A stretch of 64,000 nt of DNA from Candidatus Nitronereus thalassa (lineage in GTDB: Bacteria > Nitrospirota > Nitrospiria > Nitrospirales > UBA8639), in the NCBI RefSeq assembly GCF_032191465.1, contig NZ_JAQOUE010000001.1, positions 310,001-374,000 of the forward strand, given 5' to 3'. The translations under genes were made by a program, and so were the position numbers. The notes below the pieces were generated by a model. That model worked only from the letters and a program-made list of their open reading frames with translations, was not told where the DNA came from and ran no database searches. Below, one piece after another: positions 8,889 through 17,303 of this stretch (position 1 is the stretch's first letter; every line of letters starts with the position of its first letter).

Positions 8889-9386
8889 ATGCTCTATGCT
8901 GCCTATGGCTCCAACTTGCATCCTGACCGATTGCGGGAACGCGTTCCGTCTGCCTGTCTGCGCGGTAGTGCGGTATTGGAGGGATGGGGATTGCGATTTG
9001 AAAAGCGAAGTCCGGATGGGTCGAGTAAATGTAGCGTTGTTCCCAGCTCAGAAATTCTTCATGTCGCTGTTTATGAGATGCTTCCTGCTGAAAAGCCAAT
9101 TCTTGATCAGTTTGAACATGCGGGTATCGGTTACGTTGAACAAGAAATTCATGTCCCAGGGTTTGGTACTTGTTTCTGGTATGTAGCCCATGAGTCTCAT
9201 GTTGATCCTCACCTTCGCCCGTATGGTTGGTATAAGGAGTTGGTGCTTGTTGGTTGTGGGCATCATCAATTCCCTTCGGACTATGTCGAACGAATTCGAC
9301 AAGTTCCGCATATAGAAGACCCCGACGTTCAGCGCCATGAGAAATGGATGAGTTTGGTCAATCACATTCAACATTCTTCCTTGTAA
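8889..9386 (+). CDS. Gamma-glutamylcyclotransferase-like protein (GGCT/AIG2 fold)
   Basis: I start at the ATG at 8889 (MLYAAYGSNLHP), because the YGSNL motif sits within a few residues of the N-terminus in this family; an ATG at 8835 would add 18 hydrophobic residues of no family character. The 165-residue protein has the phosphate-binding-like loop YGSNL, the strand SSEILHVAVYEM and the acidic residue in LDQFEHAGIGYVEQE, which aligns with the catalytic Glu position of GGCT folds. It probably acts on gamma-glutamyl amines or peptides, releasing 5-oxoproline. Glutaminase follows after 7 nt, so the pair is likely one unit dealing with gamma-glutamyl or glutamine breakdown (inference). Confidence 0.78.
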   Translation: MLYAAYGSNLHPDRLRERVPSACLRGSAVLEGWGLRFEKRSPDGSSKCSVVPSSEILHVAVYEMLPAEKPILDQFEHAGIGYVEQEIHVPGFGTCFWYVAHESHVDPHLRPYGWYKELVLVGCGHHQFPSDYVERIRQVPHIEDPDVQRHEKWMSLVNHIQHSSL

Positions 9387-9393
9387 GTTCACT

Positions 9394-10308
9394 ATGGACT
9401 ATCAAAAAGTGTTTTCAGAAATGGCTGCAGAAGTCGATTATATCGAGGATCACGGTAAAGTGCCTTCTTATATTCCGGAGTTGCAAAATGTCGATCCCAA
9501 CAAATTTGGTATCCATCTCACCACCATCGATGGTCAGAATTTTTATTTGGGTGATTCCAATGAAAAATTCTCGATTCAAAGTATCGCCAAGGTGTTCTCC
9601 CTGGTTCTAGCTTTTGGATTAGAAGATGATCGATTATGGGAGAGAGTGGGAGTGGAACCGTCAGGGACACCTTTTAATTCTCTGGTGCAATTGGAATATG
9701 AAAAGGGAATTCCGCGTAATCCGTTTATTAATGCTGGGGCGCTAGTCATTTGTGATATTTTGGTCAGCCGATTAGAGCATCCGAAACGGGAAATCCTTGA
9801 TTTTGTTCGAGGGGTTTCGGGTAATCCTGCAATCGAGTATTGTTCCAGAGTTGCCGAATCAGAAAAGTTAACCAGCTTTACCAATGCGGCGTTGATTAAT
9901 CTGATGAAGGCCTATAGCAATATTCACAATGATATCGATGTGGTGCTGGACGTGTATTTTCATCTCTGCTCCATTGAGATGACTTGTCAGGAACTGGCAC
10001 AGGGATTGTTGTTTCTGGCGAATAACGGCGTGAATCCGTTTGCCGAGAAACGCGTGGTGAGTGAAAGTAAATCCAAACGAATAAATGCCATCATGCAACT
10101 TTGCGGATTTTATGACGAGGCCGGGGAGTTTTCCTTTAAAGTGGGGTTGCCAGGAAAGAGTGGCGTGGGTGGTGGAATTATTGCCATTTATCCTGGGCAC
10201 TATAGTATTGCGGTGTGGAGCCCCAAGTTGAATGCGAAAGGGAACTCGTATAAGGGTATGAGAATTCTTGAATTTTTAACGACTCGCACGAAAGCTTCCA
10301 TATTTTAA
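9394..10308 (+). CDS. glsA: Glutaminase A
   Basis: 304 residues, standard for the serine-dependent beta-lactamase-like glutaminases that hydrolyse glutamine to glutamate and ammonia in the cytosol. The catalytic SxxK is SIAK in FSIQSIAKVFSLVLAF (about residue 65). Other family blocks are NPFINAGALVICDIL, FLANNGVNPF and GKSGVGGGIIAIYPG. No signal peptide. It follows the cyclotransferase-like gene by 7 nt with no obvious own promoter. The 475-base gap downstream suggests it ends the unit. Confidence 0.95.
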   Translation: MDYQKVFSEMAAEVDYIEDHGKVPSYIPELQNVDPNKFGIHLTTIDGQNFYLGDSNEKFSIQSIAKVFSLVLAFGLEDDRLWERVGVEPSGTPFNSLVQLEYEKGIPRNPFINAGALVICDILVSRLEHPKREILDFVRGVSGNPAIEYCSRVAESEKLTSFTNAALINLMKAYSNIHNDIDVVLDVYFHLCSIEMTCQELAQGLLFLANNGVNPFAEKRVVSESKSKRINAIMQLCGFYDEAGEFSFKVGLPGKSGVGGGIIAIYPGHYSIAVWSPKLNAKGNSYKGMRILEFLTTRTKASIF

Positions 10309-10783
10309 CCGGCCTGTTTCCTGCCTATAGGATTCGGGTTTTCTCCTTCCTCTGTTTTTTCTTAGGATTAGCATCTCCGAATTATCGTGATGGTTTCTCG
10401 GTGTATCTGATCGGATACTCTCGTGTATCTGTTCATGTACAGCATTCGTGCATGGTGAATGGATACACCATAGTCTGTTGGTCGCCTGCGAGAGTTTTTC
10501 TCCTTGTATGACTGGTTTTACGCAGCAGGAGAGGGTCTAGAGAATTGCACTGTTATATTGGCACCGAAATTGTATCTTTAAATTATTGGCAGGACTTATC
10601 AAGAAGGTTATACTGGCGCCCACTTAGTGGGACCTAGTATAAGGAATCAGAGGATTCTTTCATTGATCGCCATGGATGGCATGTGAGTGCGACCTTCCGA
10701 CCGAAGAACTTCCCGCATGATTTTATTTTTCACTGTCTTCCTGGCTCAGGTCGCGTCTTTTAACTAGAAAGGACTGTGGTCTC
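10309..10783. other. Long intergenic region with inverted repeats
   Basis: 475 bases before the 1019-residue membrane protein. It contains a strong imperfect hairpin (10608-10642, separate entry), a pair of matching inverted octamers GGTGTATC and GATACACC about 50 bases apart near 10400-10470, and a sigma-54-like string (TGGCAC-N5-TTGTA, 10555-10570) that lacks the GC dinucleotide of the -12 element. No coding frame is convincing. Confidence 0.5.
10608..10642. repeat. Imperfect inverted repeat / hairpin
   Basis: The left arm TTATACTGGCGCCCAC and right arm GTGGGACCTAGTATAA are separated by TTA. Reverse-complementing the right arm gives 13 of 16 matches, and one of the three mismatches is a G-T wobble in RNA. 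A smaller hairpin GAATC-AGAG-GATTC follows at 10645-10658. There is no U-tract, so it is not a standard terminator. It lies about 140 bases upstream of the membrane-protein start and could be a leader-RNA structure or operator. Confidence 0.6.
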
Positions 10784-13700
10784 ATGCCTGATCAGCAGGA
10801 AGAGAAACCCAAATTGCCACTCACCAGCATGTTGGCGTTGGTGGCGGTGGTAAGCGGTCTTCTCGTTTCACAGATCCCCTTGAAAACCTCACGGCCCATC
10901 GGGAAGGAAGCCGATAACCTTGTGCTTGTTGGCGATGACCGTGTGCAATCCCGGCTCTGGCAGGATCCGTTCGAAGCCGTGGATGACCATTTGGTCAAAG
11001 AACGGCAGCAGGCCAAGGAAAATAATGTTTCGCATGAAGGCCATCATGCGTTAGAGGATTTAGCCCATGTGATTCATCGTCTTGCGCCAGAAAATCCTTC
11101 ATTTCTCATCCTGCCCGTCATGACGGATGGAAATCCTTATTCCAAGGGAGTAGAAACACGATTGCGTCATCGATATGCGCTGGTCTCTGCTCTGGGGGCG
11201 TCAGAATATCTTCCCGAGGCGTCGCAATACGTTCGGTTTTTTAGGTGGAAAAGGCAACCCTGCGTAAAGTCATCCTGTGCGCCGTTGATTGTTCCGGTGG
11301 AATGGTACAAACCCAAACCGAGTCTGGGGCCTATGGCACCACCGGTGTTAATTCTGTGGCTCAAGGGGCAAGATTTTAGTGAAAAGCCCTTGGCGGGATT
11401 GACTCAACTCATCAAGGATCTGAAAAAAAATTTTAACCAGGTCGAGCATCAATTTCGGATTCTTGGGCCTCGAGGGTCGGGTGGGTTATCGGCAATGGTC
11501 AAAGAGGCCGATCAATTTCCGGATGACTATGAAATATTACACAATGTTGAAATCTTCTCTTCCTGGGCCACCGCGGACGACATCTTTTTAATCGGTGATC
11601 CTCCTGGTGAATCCCGTATATTGGAAAGCCAACAACCGATCATTGAATCTGTACGGTCCTTGCCGTTGGCACCGGGTAAAGTAGAGAAAATTTTTAATAA
11701 GGCCCATATTCCCTTCTATCGGACCATTGGCACGGATACGATGTTGGCGGAACAGTTGGTGAAGGAATTATCGCTTCGGAACGTCAATCTCACTGAGTCA
11801 TGTTCGGATTCACAATGTCCTCATCATGTGGCTCTGATCTCCGAATGGGATTCGTTGTACGGTCGTGTGTTACCTCGTACTTTCGTGGCTGTGGCTCAAA
11901 ATCAAGGAAGTGGAAAACCGAGTCCGCAATTGGATGACCATATCAATACGCTTCGTCGAGATATTTGGCCGACCTGGGCACATCATTTTTCCTATTTAGG
12001 TGGTCTTGACGGAGAGCTTCCTCCGAAGGATAGCGATAAAGGGGGAAAAGCGAGTTCGTCAAAAGATAAAGGGGGAGACAACACGAGTCGTTTGTCAAGG
12101 GGCTTGGAGCTTCCCGAAGGCCGTGGGCAATTAGATTATATTCGTCGGCTCGTCAAGACCTTGCAAGATGCCGAAGCGAATATTCCCGGAGGGTTTAAGG
12201 CCATTGGCGTACTGGGCAGTGATGTGTATGACAAGCTGTTGATTCTCCAGGCTGTGCGCAACAGTTTCCCTCAGGCGATTTTTTTTACGACTGATCTCGA
12301 TGCGCAATTGATACATCCTCAACAATGGTCATGGACACGAAATTTGGTGATTGCCTCTCACTTTGGTTTGGAACTTCGGCGCCACCTTCAAGAGCCCATT
12401 CCACCGTTTCGGGATAGTTATCAAACGGCTTTTTTCTTTACGGTCTTGCAAGCCCTTAAGGCGAAAGACAAGCGAAAAGTCATCACGGATGTTCCTCCGC
12501 GGGTTTATGAAATTGGCCGTCACGGCCCCTTTGATTTGAGTGCCTTGGATGCCCCCAATGCGCCTCCGGGTCTTCATCCAGAGCGGACCGATCTGGATCC
12601 AGACACAGGCCATCCCTCCTCTATGAGTGTTTTTACTCTCCTCACGATTGCTGGGGCCTGTGCACTCATTTTTTTATGTTTCATGCTCTTAAGTAGCCAA
12701 GTGTGGACAGCGTTTATTGGCCTTGTGACGAGTTGGTCGTTTTGGTTGACGACAGTAATCGCCATTGCCATGGCAATAGGTTTAGATTTATGGGCCATGA
12801 GCGATGGGGCAGAGGGCGAACCGTTTGTGGTGACCGAAGGCATTAGCGTTTGGCCAACGCAAGCTCTTCGCCTTCTCGCATTTTTATTAAGTGGAGGATT
12901 TTTTATCTATGCGGGATGGAGTTTGCGCAATAATGAAATCCAGTTGCGTGATAAATTTCCCTTACCCGAATTGTCTAAGGATTGTCCGCAAGGGCCGTGG
13001 TATTCCCGGTTCATTGGGATTCATGGGTGGTGTCCAGAAGTGGCAAAGCCAAGGACGATTCAACAATTATGGCTGGACTATATGCGGTTGGGACGCTGGG
13101 ATAATCGATGGTTGCGCTATTTCCTGCAATCTCTCCTCTACCTTCTGTTTGGCGGGTTATTAATGCTGTATTTTGGTCCACCCCATACTCCTTGTCGTGG
13201 GCCTGCCTGCTTTTCCATAAATACAATGTTTCTGATTTTCAGTGTCTTGGGAATGGTATTATTGATTTTCTTTGTGGTAGATGCGACGCGTTTGTGTCGG
13301 CGATTGATCAAACATCTTGTCGTAGGATCGATCCAATGGCCGAAAGAATTTTTGGAACACGAAGCCCGGAAGCGAGGAGTCGATAGAACATGTGTGCACG
13401 AATGGCTGTGCATCGATTTTATCGCGGAACGGACGGCGGTGATTGGCCACCTCATCTATTATCCCTTTGTGATTGTCTTTCTCATGGCTGTGGCCCGACA
13501 TCCGTATTTTGATCATTGGGATCTTCCTGTAGGCCTTGCCATTCTAATTTTTTTGAATATCGCGTATGCCTTCGGAAACGGAGTAGCGTTACGTCGGTCA
13601 GCAGAGCAGGCAAGACGAGTGTCCCTTGATCAATTGAATGCACGGTTACTTCCGTTGAACGATCAAGTTCCGGTTGAAAAAGAATCCAAGCGTCATATTG

Positions 13701-13843
13701 AGCGGGCAATCGAGGCCATCAAGCATAACCGAAAGGGAGCATTCATGCCCCTTGCCGCGCACCCAATTGTGGGAGCGATCGCGTTACCCTCGGGCGGGTA
13801 TGGGTTTATTCTTCTGGCGGAATATCTCTCCACCGCTTTTTAA
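10784..13843 (+). CDS. Large unrecognised membrane protein with predicted extracytoplasmic domain
   Basis: 1019 residues. One helix near the N-terminus (about 13-33) is followed by about 570 hydrophilic residues, then roughly seven or eight membrane helices from about 615 to the end. The soluble part has recurring alpha/beta features that I read as a periplasmic-binding-protein or receptor-like double Rossmann fold: RTIGTDTMLAEQL (about 315), HVALISEWDSLYGRVLP (about 350), HHFSYLGGLDGELP (about 405), IGVLGSDVYDKLLILQ (about 478), FFTTDLDAQLIHP (about 500) and NLVIASHFGLEL (about 520). A Lys/Gly/Ser-rich linker lies at about 420-435. I cannot name a function; a membrane receptor or sensor is an inference from fold impression only. 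The next gene follows after 37 nt. Confidence 0.85.
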   Translation: MPDQQEEKPKLPLTSMLALVAVVSGLLVSQIPLKTSRPIGKEADNLVLVGDDRVQSRLWQDPFEAVDDHLVKERQQAKENNVSHEGHHALEDLAHVIHRLAPENPSFLILPVMTDGNPYSKGVETRLRHRYALVSALGASEYLPEASQYVRFFRWKRQPCVKSSCAPLIVPVEWYKPKPSLGPMAPPVLILWLKGQDFSEKPLAGLTQLIKDLKKNFNQVEHQFRILGPRGSGGLSAMVKEADQFPDDYEILHNVEIFSSWATADDIFLIGDPPGESRILESQQPIIESVRSLPLAPGKVEKIFNKAHIPFYRTIGTDTMLAEQLVKELSLRNVNLTESCSDSQCPHHVALISEWDSLYGRVLPRTFVAVAQNQGSGKPSPQLDDHINTLRRDIWPTWAHHFSYLGGLDGELPPKDSDKGGKASSSKDKGGDNTSRLSRGLELPEGRGQLDYIRRLVKTLQDAEANIPGGFKAIGVLGSDVYDKLLILQAVRNSFPQAIFFTTDLDAQLIHPQQWSWTRNLVIASHFGLELRRHLQEPIPPFRDSYQTAFFFTVLQALKAKDKRKVITDVPPRVYEIGRHGPFDLSALDAPNAPPGLHPERTDLDPDTGHPSSMSVFTLLTIAGACALIFLCFMLLSSQVWTAFIGLVTSWSFWLTTVIAIAMAIGLDLWAMSDGAEGEPFVVTEGISVWPTQALRLLAFLLSGGFFIYAGWSLRNNEIQLRDKFPLPELSKDCPQGPWYSRFIGIHGWCPEVAKPRTIQQLWLDYMRLGRWDNRWLRYFLQSLLYLLFGGLLMLYFGPPHTPCRGPACFSINTMFLIFSVLGMVLLIFFVVDATRLCRRLIKHLVVGSIQWPKEFLEHEARKRGVDRTCVHEWLCIDFIAERTAVIGHLIYYPFVIVFLMAVARHPYFDHWDLPVGLAILIFLNIAYAFGNGVALRRSAEQARRVSLDQLNARLLPLNDQVPVEKESKRHIERAIEAIKHNRKGAFMPLAAHPIVGAIALPSGGYGFILLAEYLSTAF

Positions 13844-13880
13844 GTTTGGTAGAAAGCCCAACCGTTACTGGATAATCCGC

Positions 13881-14201
13881 ATGGCATCTACCTATGAAAC
13901 GATCTACGGTGTTGTGAAAAAGATCCCGCGTGGATGTGTGGCGACCTATGGGCAGATTGCGGACCTTGCGGGACTTCCCGGGCAACCTCGGCAAGTTGGC
14001 TATGCCCTCAATGCGCTACGGAGAGTTCACTCAATTCCCTGGCATCGGGTGATTAACGCCAAAGGAGAAATCAGCCAACGGTCGCAACCAGGATGTGAAA
14101 AGCTTCAGCGGAGGTTGCTTGAAGGTGAAGGCCTTGAGTTTGATGGGCGGGGGCGTGTATCTCTGGCTCAATTTTGTTGGAAACCAAGAACAAGAAGGTG
14201 A
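13881..14201 (+). CDS. Alkyltransferase-like protein (ATL), MGMT homologue without catalytic Cys
   Basis: The start is the ATG at 13881 (MASTYETIYGVVKKIP), giving 106 residues; the frame runs further upstream but overlaps the preceding gene in another frame. The C-terminal DNA-binding domain of O6-alkylguanine-DNA alkyltransferase is plain: GCVATYGQIADLAG (helix-turn-helix), GYALNALRR, and IPWHRVINAKGEIS. The active site of true transferases is PCHRV; here it is PWHRV, the Trp substitution that defines ATL proteins. ATLs bind O6-alkylguanine without repair and hand the lesion to nucleotide excision repair (known for ATL/YbaZ proteins). Confidence 0.9.
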   Translation: MASTYETIYGVVKKIPRGCVATYGQIADLAGLPGQPRQVGYALNALRRVHSIPWHRVINAKGEISQRSQPGCEKLQRRLLEGEGLEFDGRGRVSLAQFCWKPRTRR

Positions 14202-14206
14202 TTGAA

Positions 14207-14665
14207 ATGCAACATGTTTCGACCGTTTTTCGACATGGTATCCTTGTGACCTTGCTGGTCCTGATGCAGAGCTGTGCCGGGCCGCAATTTCAACCAGCGT
14301 CGCCAGATGCTGGAAACGCCTTGTTGTACATTTATGAACCTTCAGCGCTTTTGTCTGATGGGGAACATAACCTGGTTGCGGTGAATGAAAAAATTGTGGC
14401 CGAGGTAGAGCCTGGTAGTTATTTTGTGATGACCATCCCGCCCGGCCGGATTTCCATTACCCGCAAATTGGTTTCAACTTTTGGTCTGTTGTCCCCAAGC
14501 GCTCATATTGGCCTATGGGAGGGATTTGTCGAGGTGGAAAGTTTTGGAGCCAAAGGCGGACAACGATATTACATTCGCTTTCCCGAAGGTGTCTATGTAG
14601 AAGATGAACAACGGGCGCTTGACCAATTGTATGGACTCAAATTATTGCAACCCTATCAGGAATAA
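14207..14665 (+). CDS. DUF2846-like lipoprotein
   Basis: Start chosen at the ATG at 14207, preceded by AAGAAGGTG at good spacing and giving MQHVSTVFRHGILVTLLVL with lipobox LMQSC. An in-frame start at 14174 would overlap the ATL gene and spoil the signal. The mature part has the DUF2846 pattern: ALLYIYEPSALLSDGEHNLV, PGSYFVMTIPPGRISI, and GGQRYYIRFPEGVYVEDEQR. Likely an outer-membrane or periplasmic-face lipoprotein of unknown role. The start codon lies 5 nt after the ATL stop, so the two are probably cotranscribed. Confidence 0.8.
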   Translation: MQHVSTVFRHGILVTLLVLMQSCAGPQFQPASPDAGNALLYIYEPSALLSDGEHNLVAVNEKIVAEVEPGSYFVMTIPPGRISITRKLVSTFGLLSPSAHIGLWEGFVEVESFGAKGGQRYYIRFPEGVYVEDEQRALDQLYGLKLLQPYQE

Positions 14666-14715
14666 GTATTAGCCTCATATCTCATTCATCTATGATGTAA
14701 CCCAAAGGGGGTGCC

Positions 14716-15717
14716 ATGGCGATTCGGCTGTGTTCCTATAACATTGAGTGGTTTAATCATCTTTTTAATACCAATAACTCCATGAAAACCGGCCAGGAGT
14801 CAGTGGAACGCTTAGAGGCGATTCATAGGGTGTTGAAGCAGGTCAATCCCGATTTGATTGGGATTACTGAGGCTCCGAATTCTACCTCCACGGGAACACA
14901 GTCTACGGTCACGAAACTTGAAAATTTTGCTTCTCATTTCGGACTTCGCACCAGCAAAGCTAAGGTCGGATATATTTCCGGCGGCGCGCAGGAAATTGCC
15001 GTTTTGTATGATCCTGCCATTCTGACGGTGTCGCATGCTCCTGGAGGCTCAACGACTTCAAAGTCCAATCCGCGGTTTAATGGGGAGTACCAGTTTGATA
15101 CAGACGATGATCGTATCAAAGAATTATACAACCACTATCGCCCTCCGCTTGAAGTCAAAGTGAAAGTAAAGGCATCTGGAAATGAATTTCGGGTCATCGT
15201 TGCTCATACGAAATCCAAGGGTATCTTCAGTAGCGTCGACATGGTGCACCTGGAACGTGAGTCGCGGCGGAATCGCCTGAAAATTTTTGCGGAATGCAGC
15301 TGGATTCGCCGTCGTGTGGATGAATGGCTCGACAAGGGGTATCACGTCGTGGTGATGGGGGATATCAATGATGGACCCGGGATGGACGAATATGAAATGC
15401 GGTATGGTCGCAGTGGGGTAGAAATCCTGATGGGAAGCATTTTTGAACCCGAACGACTTCTTCGCAATCATGCGGGCAAACCGAAATGGGGAAATTTAGG
15501 GTGGGCGCCTTCGTCGGTGCGGTTTAAGGATCGAATCACGGAAACCTATATTAACGTGCTGATCGATCATATTCTTATTTCTTCTGGTCTGAAAACGTCA
15601 GGGCAGACACCGTATCAAATTTGGAATCCCTATGAGAATGATGTGGCTAAGCCTTTCAAGGTTGATCTCTTGAAGGCTTCCGATCATTTTCCTATTAGTA
15701 TTAATCTGAATGTATAG
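14716..15717 (+). CDS. Endonuclease/exonuclease/phosphatase-family protein
   Basis: 333 residues starting at ATG 14716 (MAIRLCSYNIEWFNHLF) after AAAGGGGGTG. EEP superfamily active-site elements in order: CSYNIEWF (Asn), PDLIGITEAPN (metal-binding Glu), VIVAHTKSKG, VVMGDINDGPG (Asp/Asn pair) and the final ASDHFPISINL (Asp-His). The fold includes Mg-dependent DNases, AP endonucleases and sphingomyelinases; nothing points to a specific substrate. There is no signal peptide, so it is presumably cytosolic. Confidence 0.85.
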   Translation: MAIRLCSYNIEWFNHLFNTNNSMKTGQESVERLEAIHRVLKQVNPDLIGITEAPNSTSTGTQSTVTKLENFASHFGLRTSKAKVGYISGGAQEIAVLYDPAILTVSHAPGGSTTSKSNPRFNGEYQFDTDDDRIKELYNHYRPPLEVKVKVKASGNEFRVIVAHTKSKGIFSSVDMVHLERESRRNRLKIFAECSWIRRRVDEWLDKGYHVVVMGDINDGPGMDEYEMRYGRSGVEILMGSIFEPERLLRNHAGKPKWGNLGWAPSSVRFKDRITETYINVLIDHILISSGLKTSGQTPYQIWNPYENDVAKPFKVDLLKASDHFPISINLNV

Positions 15718-15770
15718 TGATGGATGACTGAAGTAGGTAAATATTTTGCGTTTATGAGAAGTGCGTTTTG

Positions 15771-16139
15771 ATGAGCGAGTTCGTTGAATATCTGAAAGAG
15801 GTCTTTATTGATTTCGGCCAGATACAAGCCCGCAAAATGTTTGGCGGGTATGGCATCTATCACCAAGGAGTGATGTTCGGATTGGTCGCCGATGATCGGT
15901 TATACTTGAAAACAGATACCGAGACCGCGAAAGTTTTTGAAACCAAAGGCTTAGGACCCTTTGAATATGACAAAGGTGATAAAATGGTGAAGATGTCCTA
16001 TCACTTGGCCCCTGATGAACTGTTAGACGATCCTCAAGAGGCGGCCATTTGGGCGAAACGGTCATATGATGTCGCCGTTCGGGCAAAGACTCTGAAGAAG
16101 CCCAAATCTCAAAAATCCAGAGCGTGGGGGAGAAATTAA
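15771..16139 (+). CDS. TfoX N-terminal domain protein
   Basis: 122 residues from the ATG at 15771 (a TTG directly before it is also possible). The TfoX-N pattern is clear: ARKMFGGYGIYHQGVMFGLV, DDRLYLKTD, FEYDKGDKMVKMSYHLAPDE. It contains only the N-terminal domain; the C-terminal domain found in the Haemophilus competence regulator is missing, as in many stand-alone members of unknown function. A Lys/Arg-rich tail ends the protein. The cupredoxin gene follows after 3 nt. Confidence 0.87.
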   Translation: MSEFVEYLKEVFIDFGQIQARKMFGGYGIYHQGVMFGLVADDRLYLKTDTETAKVFETKGLGPFEYDKGDKMVKMSYHLAPDELLDDPQEAAIWAKRSYDVAVRAKTLKKPKSQKSRAWGRN

Positions 16140-16142
16140 TTA

Positions 16143-16574
16143 ATGAACGATCAAATGTTTAAGAAACTGTGGGGGCTGCGACTTAGCTTGTTGGTTATGC
16201 TGTTGATCGGACTGAGTGGGATTGGCCTCCATGCAAAGGCAAAGGGTCCAACACATCAGATTTCCGTGACGGCCACGGATTTTAAATTTATGCCCAATAT
16301 CTGGACTCTTCAATCAGGACAGCCAGTATCCATAACGTTTATGAATCACGGGGTTCAAGAGCATGAATGGGTGTTACTTAAACAGGGGGCTGAGGTTGTT
16401 TTGCCATTTGATGACGATGACGAAAGCAAAGTCTATTGGGAAATTGAATCAGGTCCGGGGGCGACGAAGGAAGGCAGGTTTGTGGTACCGGCTCAGCCTG
16501 GAAGCTATACGATTGTCTGTGGAAAGCCCCGCCATATCGAACGAGGGATGAAAGCTACCTTGTTGGTCGAGTGA
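16143..16574 (+). CDS. Exported cupredoxin-domain protein
   Basis: 143 residues with a signal peptide (basic start, hydrophobic LSLLVMLLIGLSGIGLHA, cleavage near AKA). The remainder is one cupredoxin domain: ISVTATDFKFMPNIWTLQSG, then a His in QEHEW and the C-terminal copper loop CGKPRHIERGM, giving the His, Cys, His, Met set of a type 1 site. A soluble periplasmic electron carrier or copper-binding protein is likely. It follows the TfoX-N gene by 3 nt. An acidic stretch FDDDDES lies in the middle. Confidence 0.87.
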   Translation: MNDQMFKKLWGLRLSLLVMLLIGLSGIGLHAKAKGPTHQISVTATDFKFMPNIWTLQSGQPVSITFMNHGVQEHEWVLLKQGAEVVLPFDDDDESKVYWEIESGPGATKEGRFVVPAQPGSYTIVCGKPRHIERGMKATLLVE

Positions 16575-16598
16575 GAGAAGGGACCTGTAGACTTATCT

Positions 16599-17036
16599 TT
16601 ATAGCCGTTCTTCGTCGAGATCGATTGCCTCGACCCATTTCGTAATCTTGGGTAATTGGTCGACTGATACACCTCGTTTTTCAGCGATGCCAGTCAGAAG
16701 CGCGTTGAAGCGTCCTTGAGCCATGTCATTCTTTGGCTCTCCATTGAGGACCATCTCATTCCATTGCCTTTTTTCCTCTTCTGTCATGGATTTTCCATGA
16801 CCCTGAACCCATGCCAGGATTTCCTCGTCCGTTCCACCTTCAAGGACACGCTGTTCTAGCACGTCTCCCTTGATCCCCAAATAATCAAGCAAATATTTAT
16901 CGAATCCGGTGGTCAGATAATTGTATTCTTGTAGAAGTCCAGAATGACGCATTCGAATTTTATCAATTAATCGACCGAGATGGCAGAGGCCACCGAGTTG
17001 TTCTTTGGGACTTCGGGGATAGGCTGACGTGCTCAT
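16599..17036 (-). CDS. DUF5069 family protein
   Basis: I place the start at the ATG at 17036 (MSTSAYPRSPKEQLGG), preceded by GGAG at 7 nt; the frame extends upstream to 17087 with an unlikely basic extension. 145 residues. Family marks: YPRSPKEQLGGLCHLGRLID near the N-terminus, LLDYLGIKGDVLEQRVLEG, and GTDEEILAWVQGHG. Cytosolic; function unknown. It is convergent with the cupredoxin gene, with only 24 nt between stops. Confidence 0.82.
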   Translation of the reverse strand: MSTSAYPRSPKEQLGGLCHLGRLIDKIRMRHSGLLQEYNYLTTGFDKYLLDYLGIKGDVLEQRVLEGGTDEEILAWVQGHGKSMTEEEKRQWNEMVLNGEPKNDMAQGRFNALLTGIAEKRGVSVDQLPKITKWVEAIDLDEERL

Positions 17037-17303
17037 TAGAATGCTCCTTGTCGGATGAATTTTTCTTCTCTGAGGTTTCATTGTCATAGCAAGACTTTAG
17101 AGGTTGGAGCAAGGAACAGCTATGCCAAAATGGAAGATCGAATAGTCAATGGAAGCCTGATTGAGCCAGGATTTTCACATCCTGGTCCCTTTCGGCACGG
17201 GGCTTGCTTCCTACTAGGAATGAATAGGAAGCGAAGAATCAATATTTGTTAATAAATCAAGTAAACGCTTGCCTGTGGAGGTCATTCTTTAAGGAGGGAC
17301 CGT

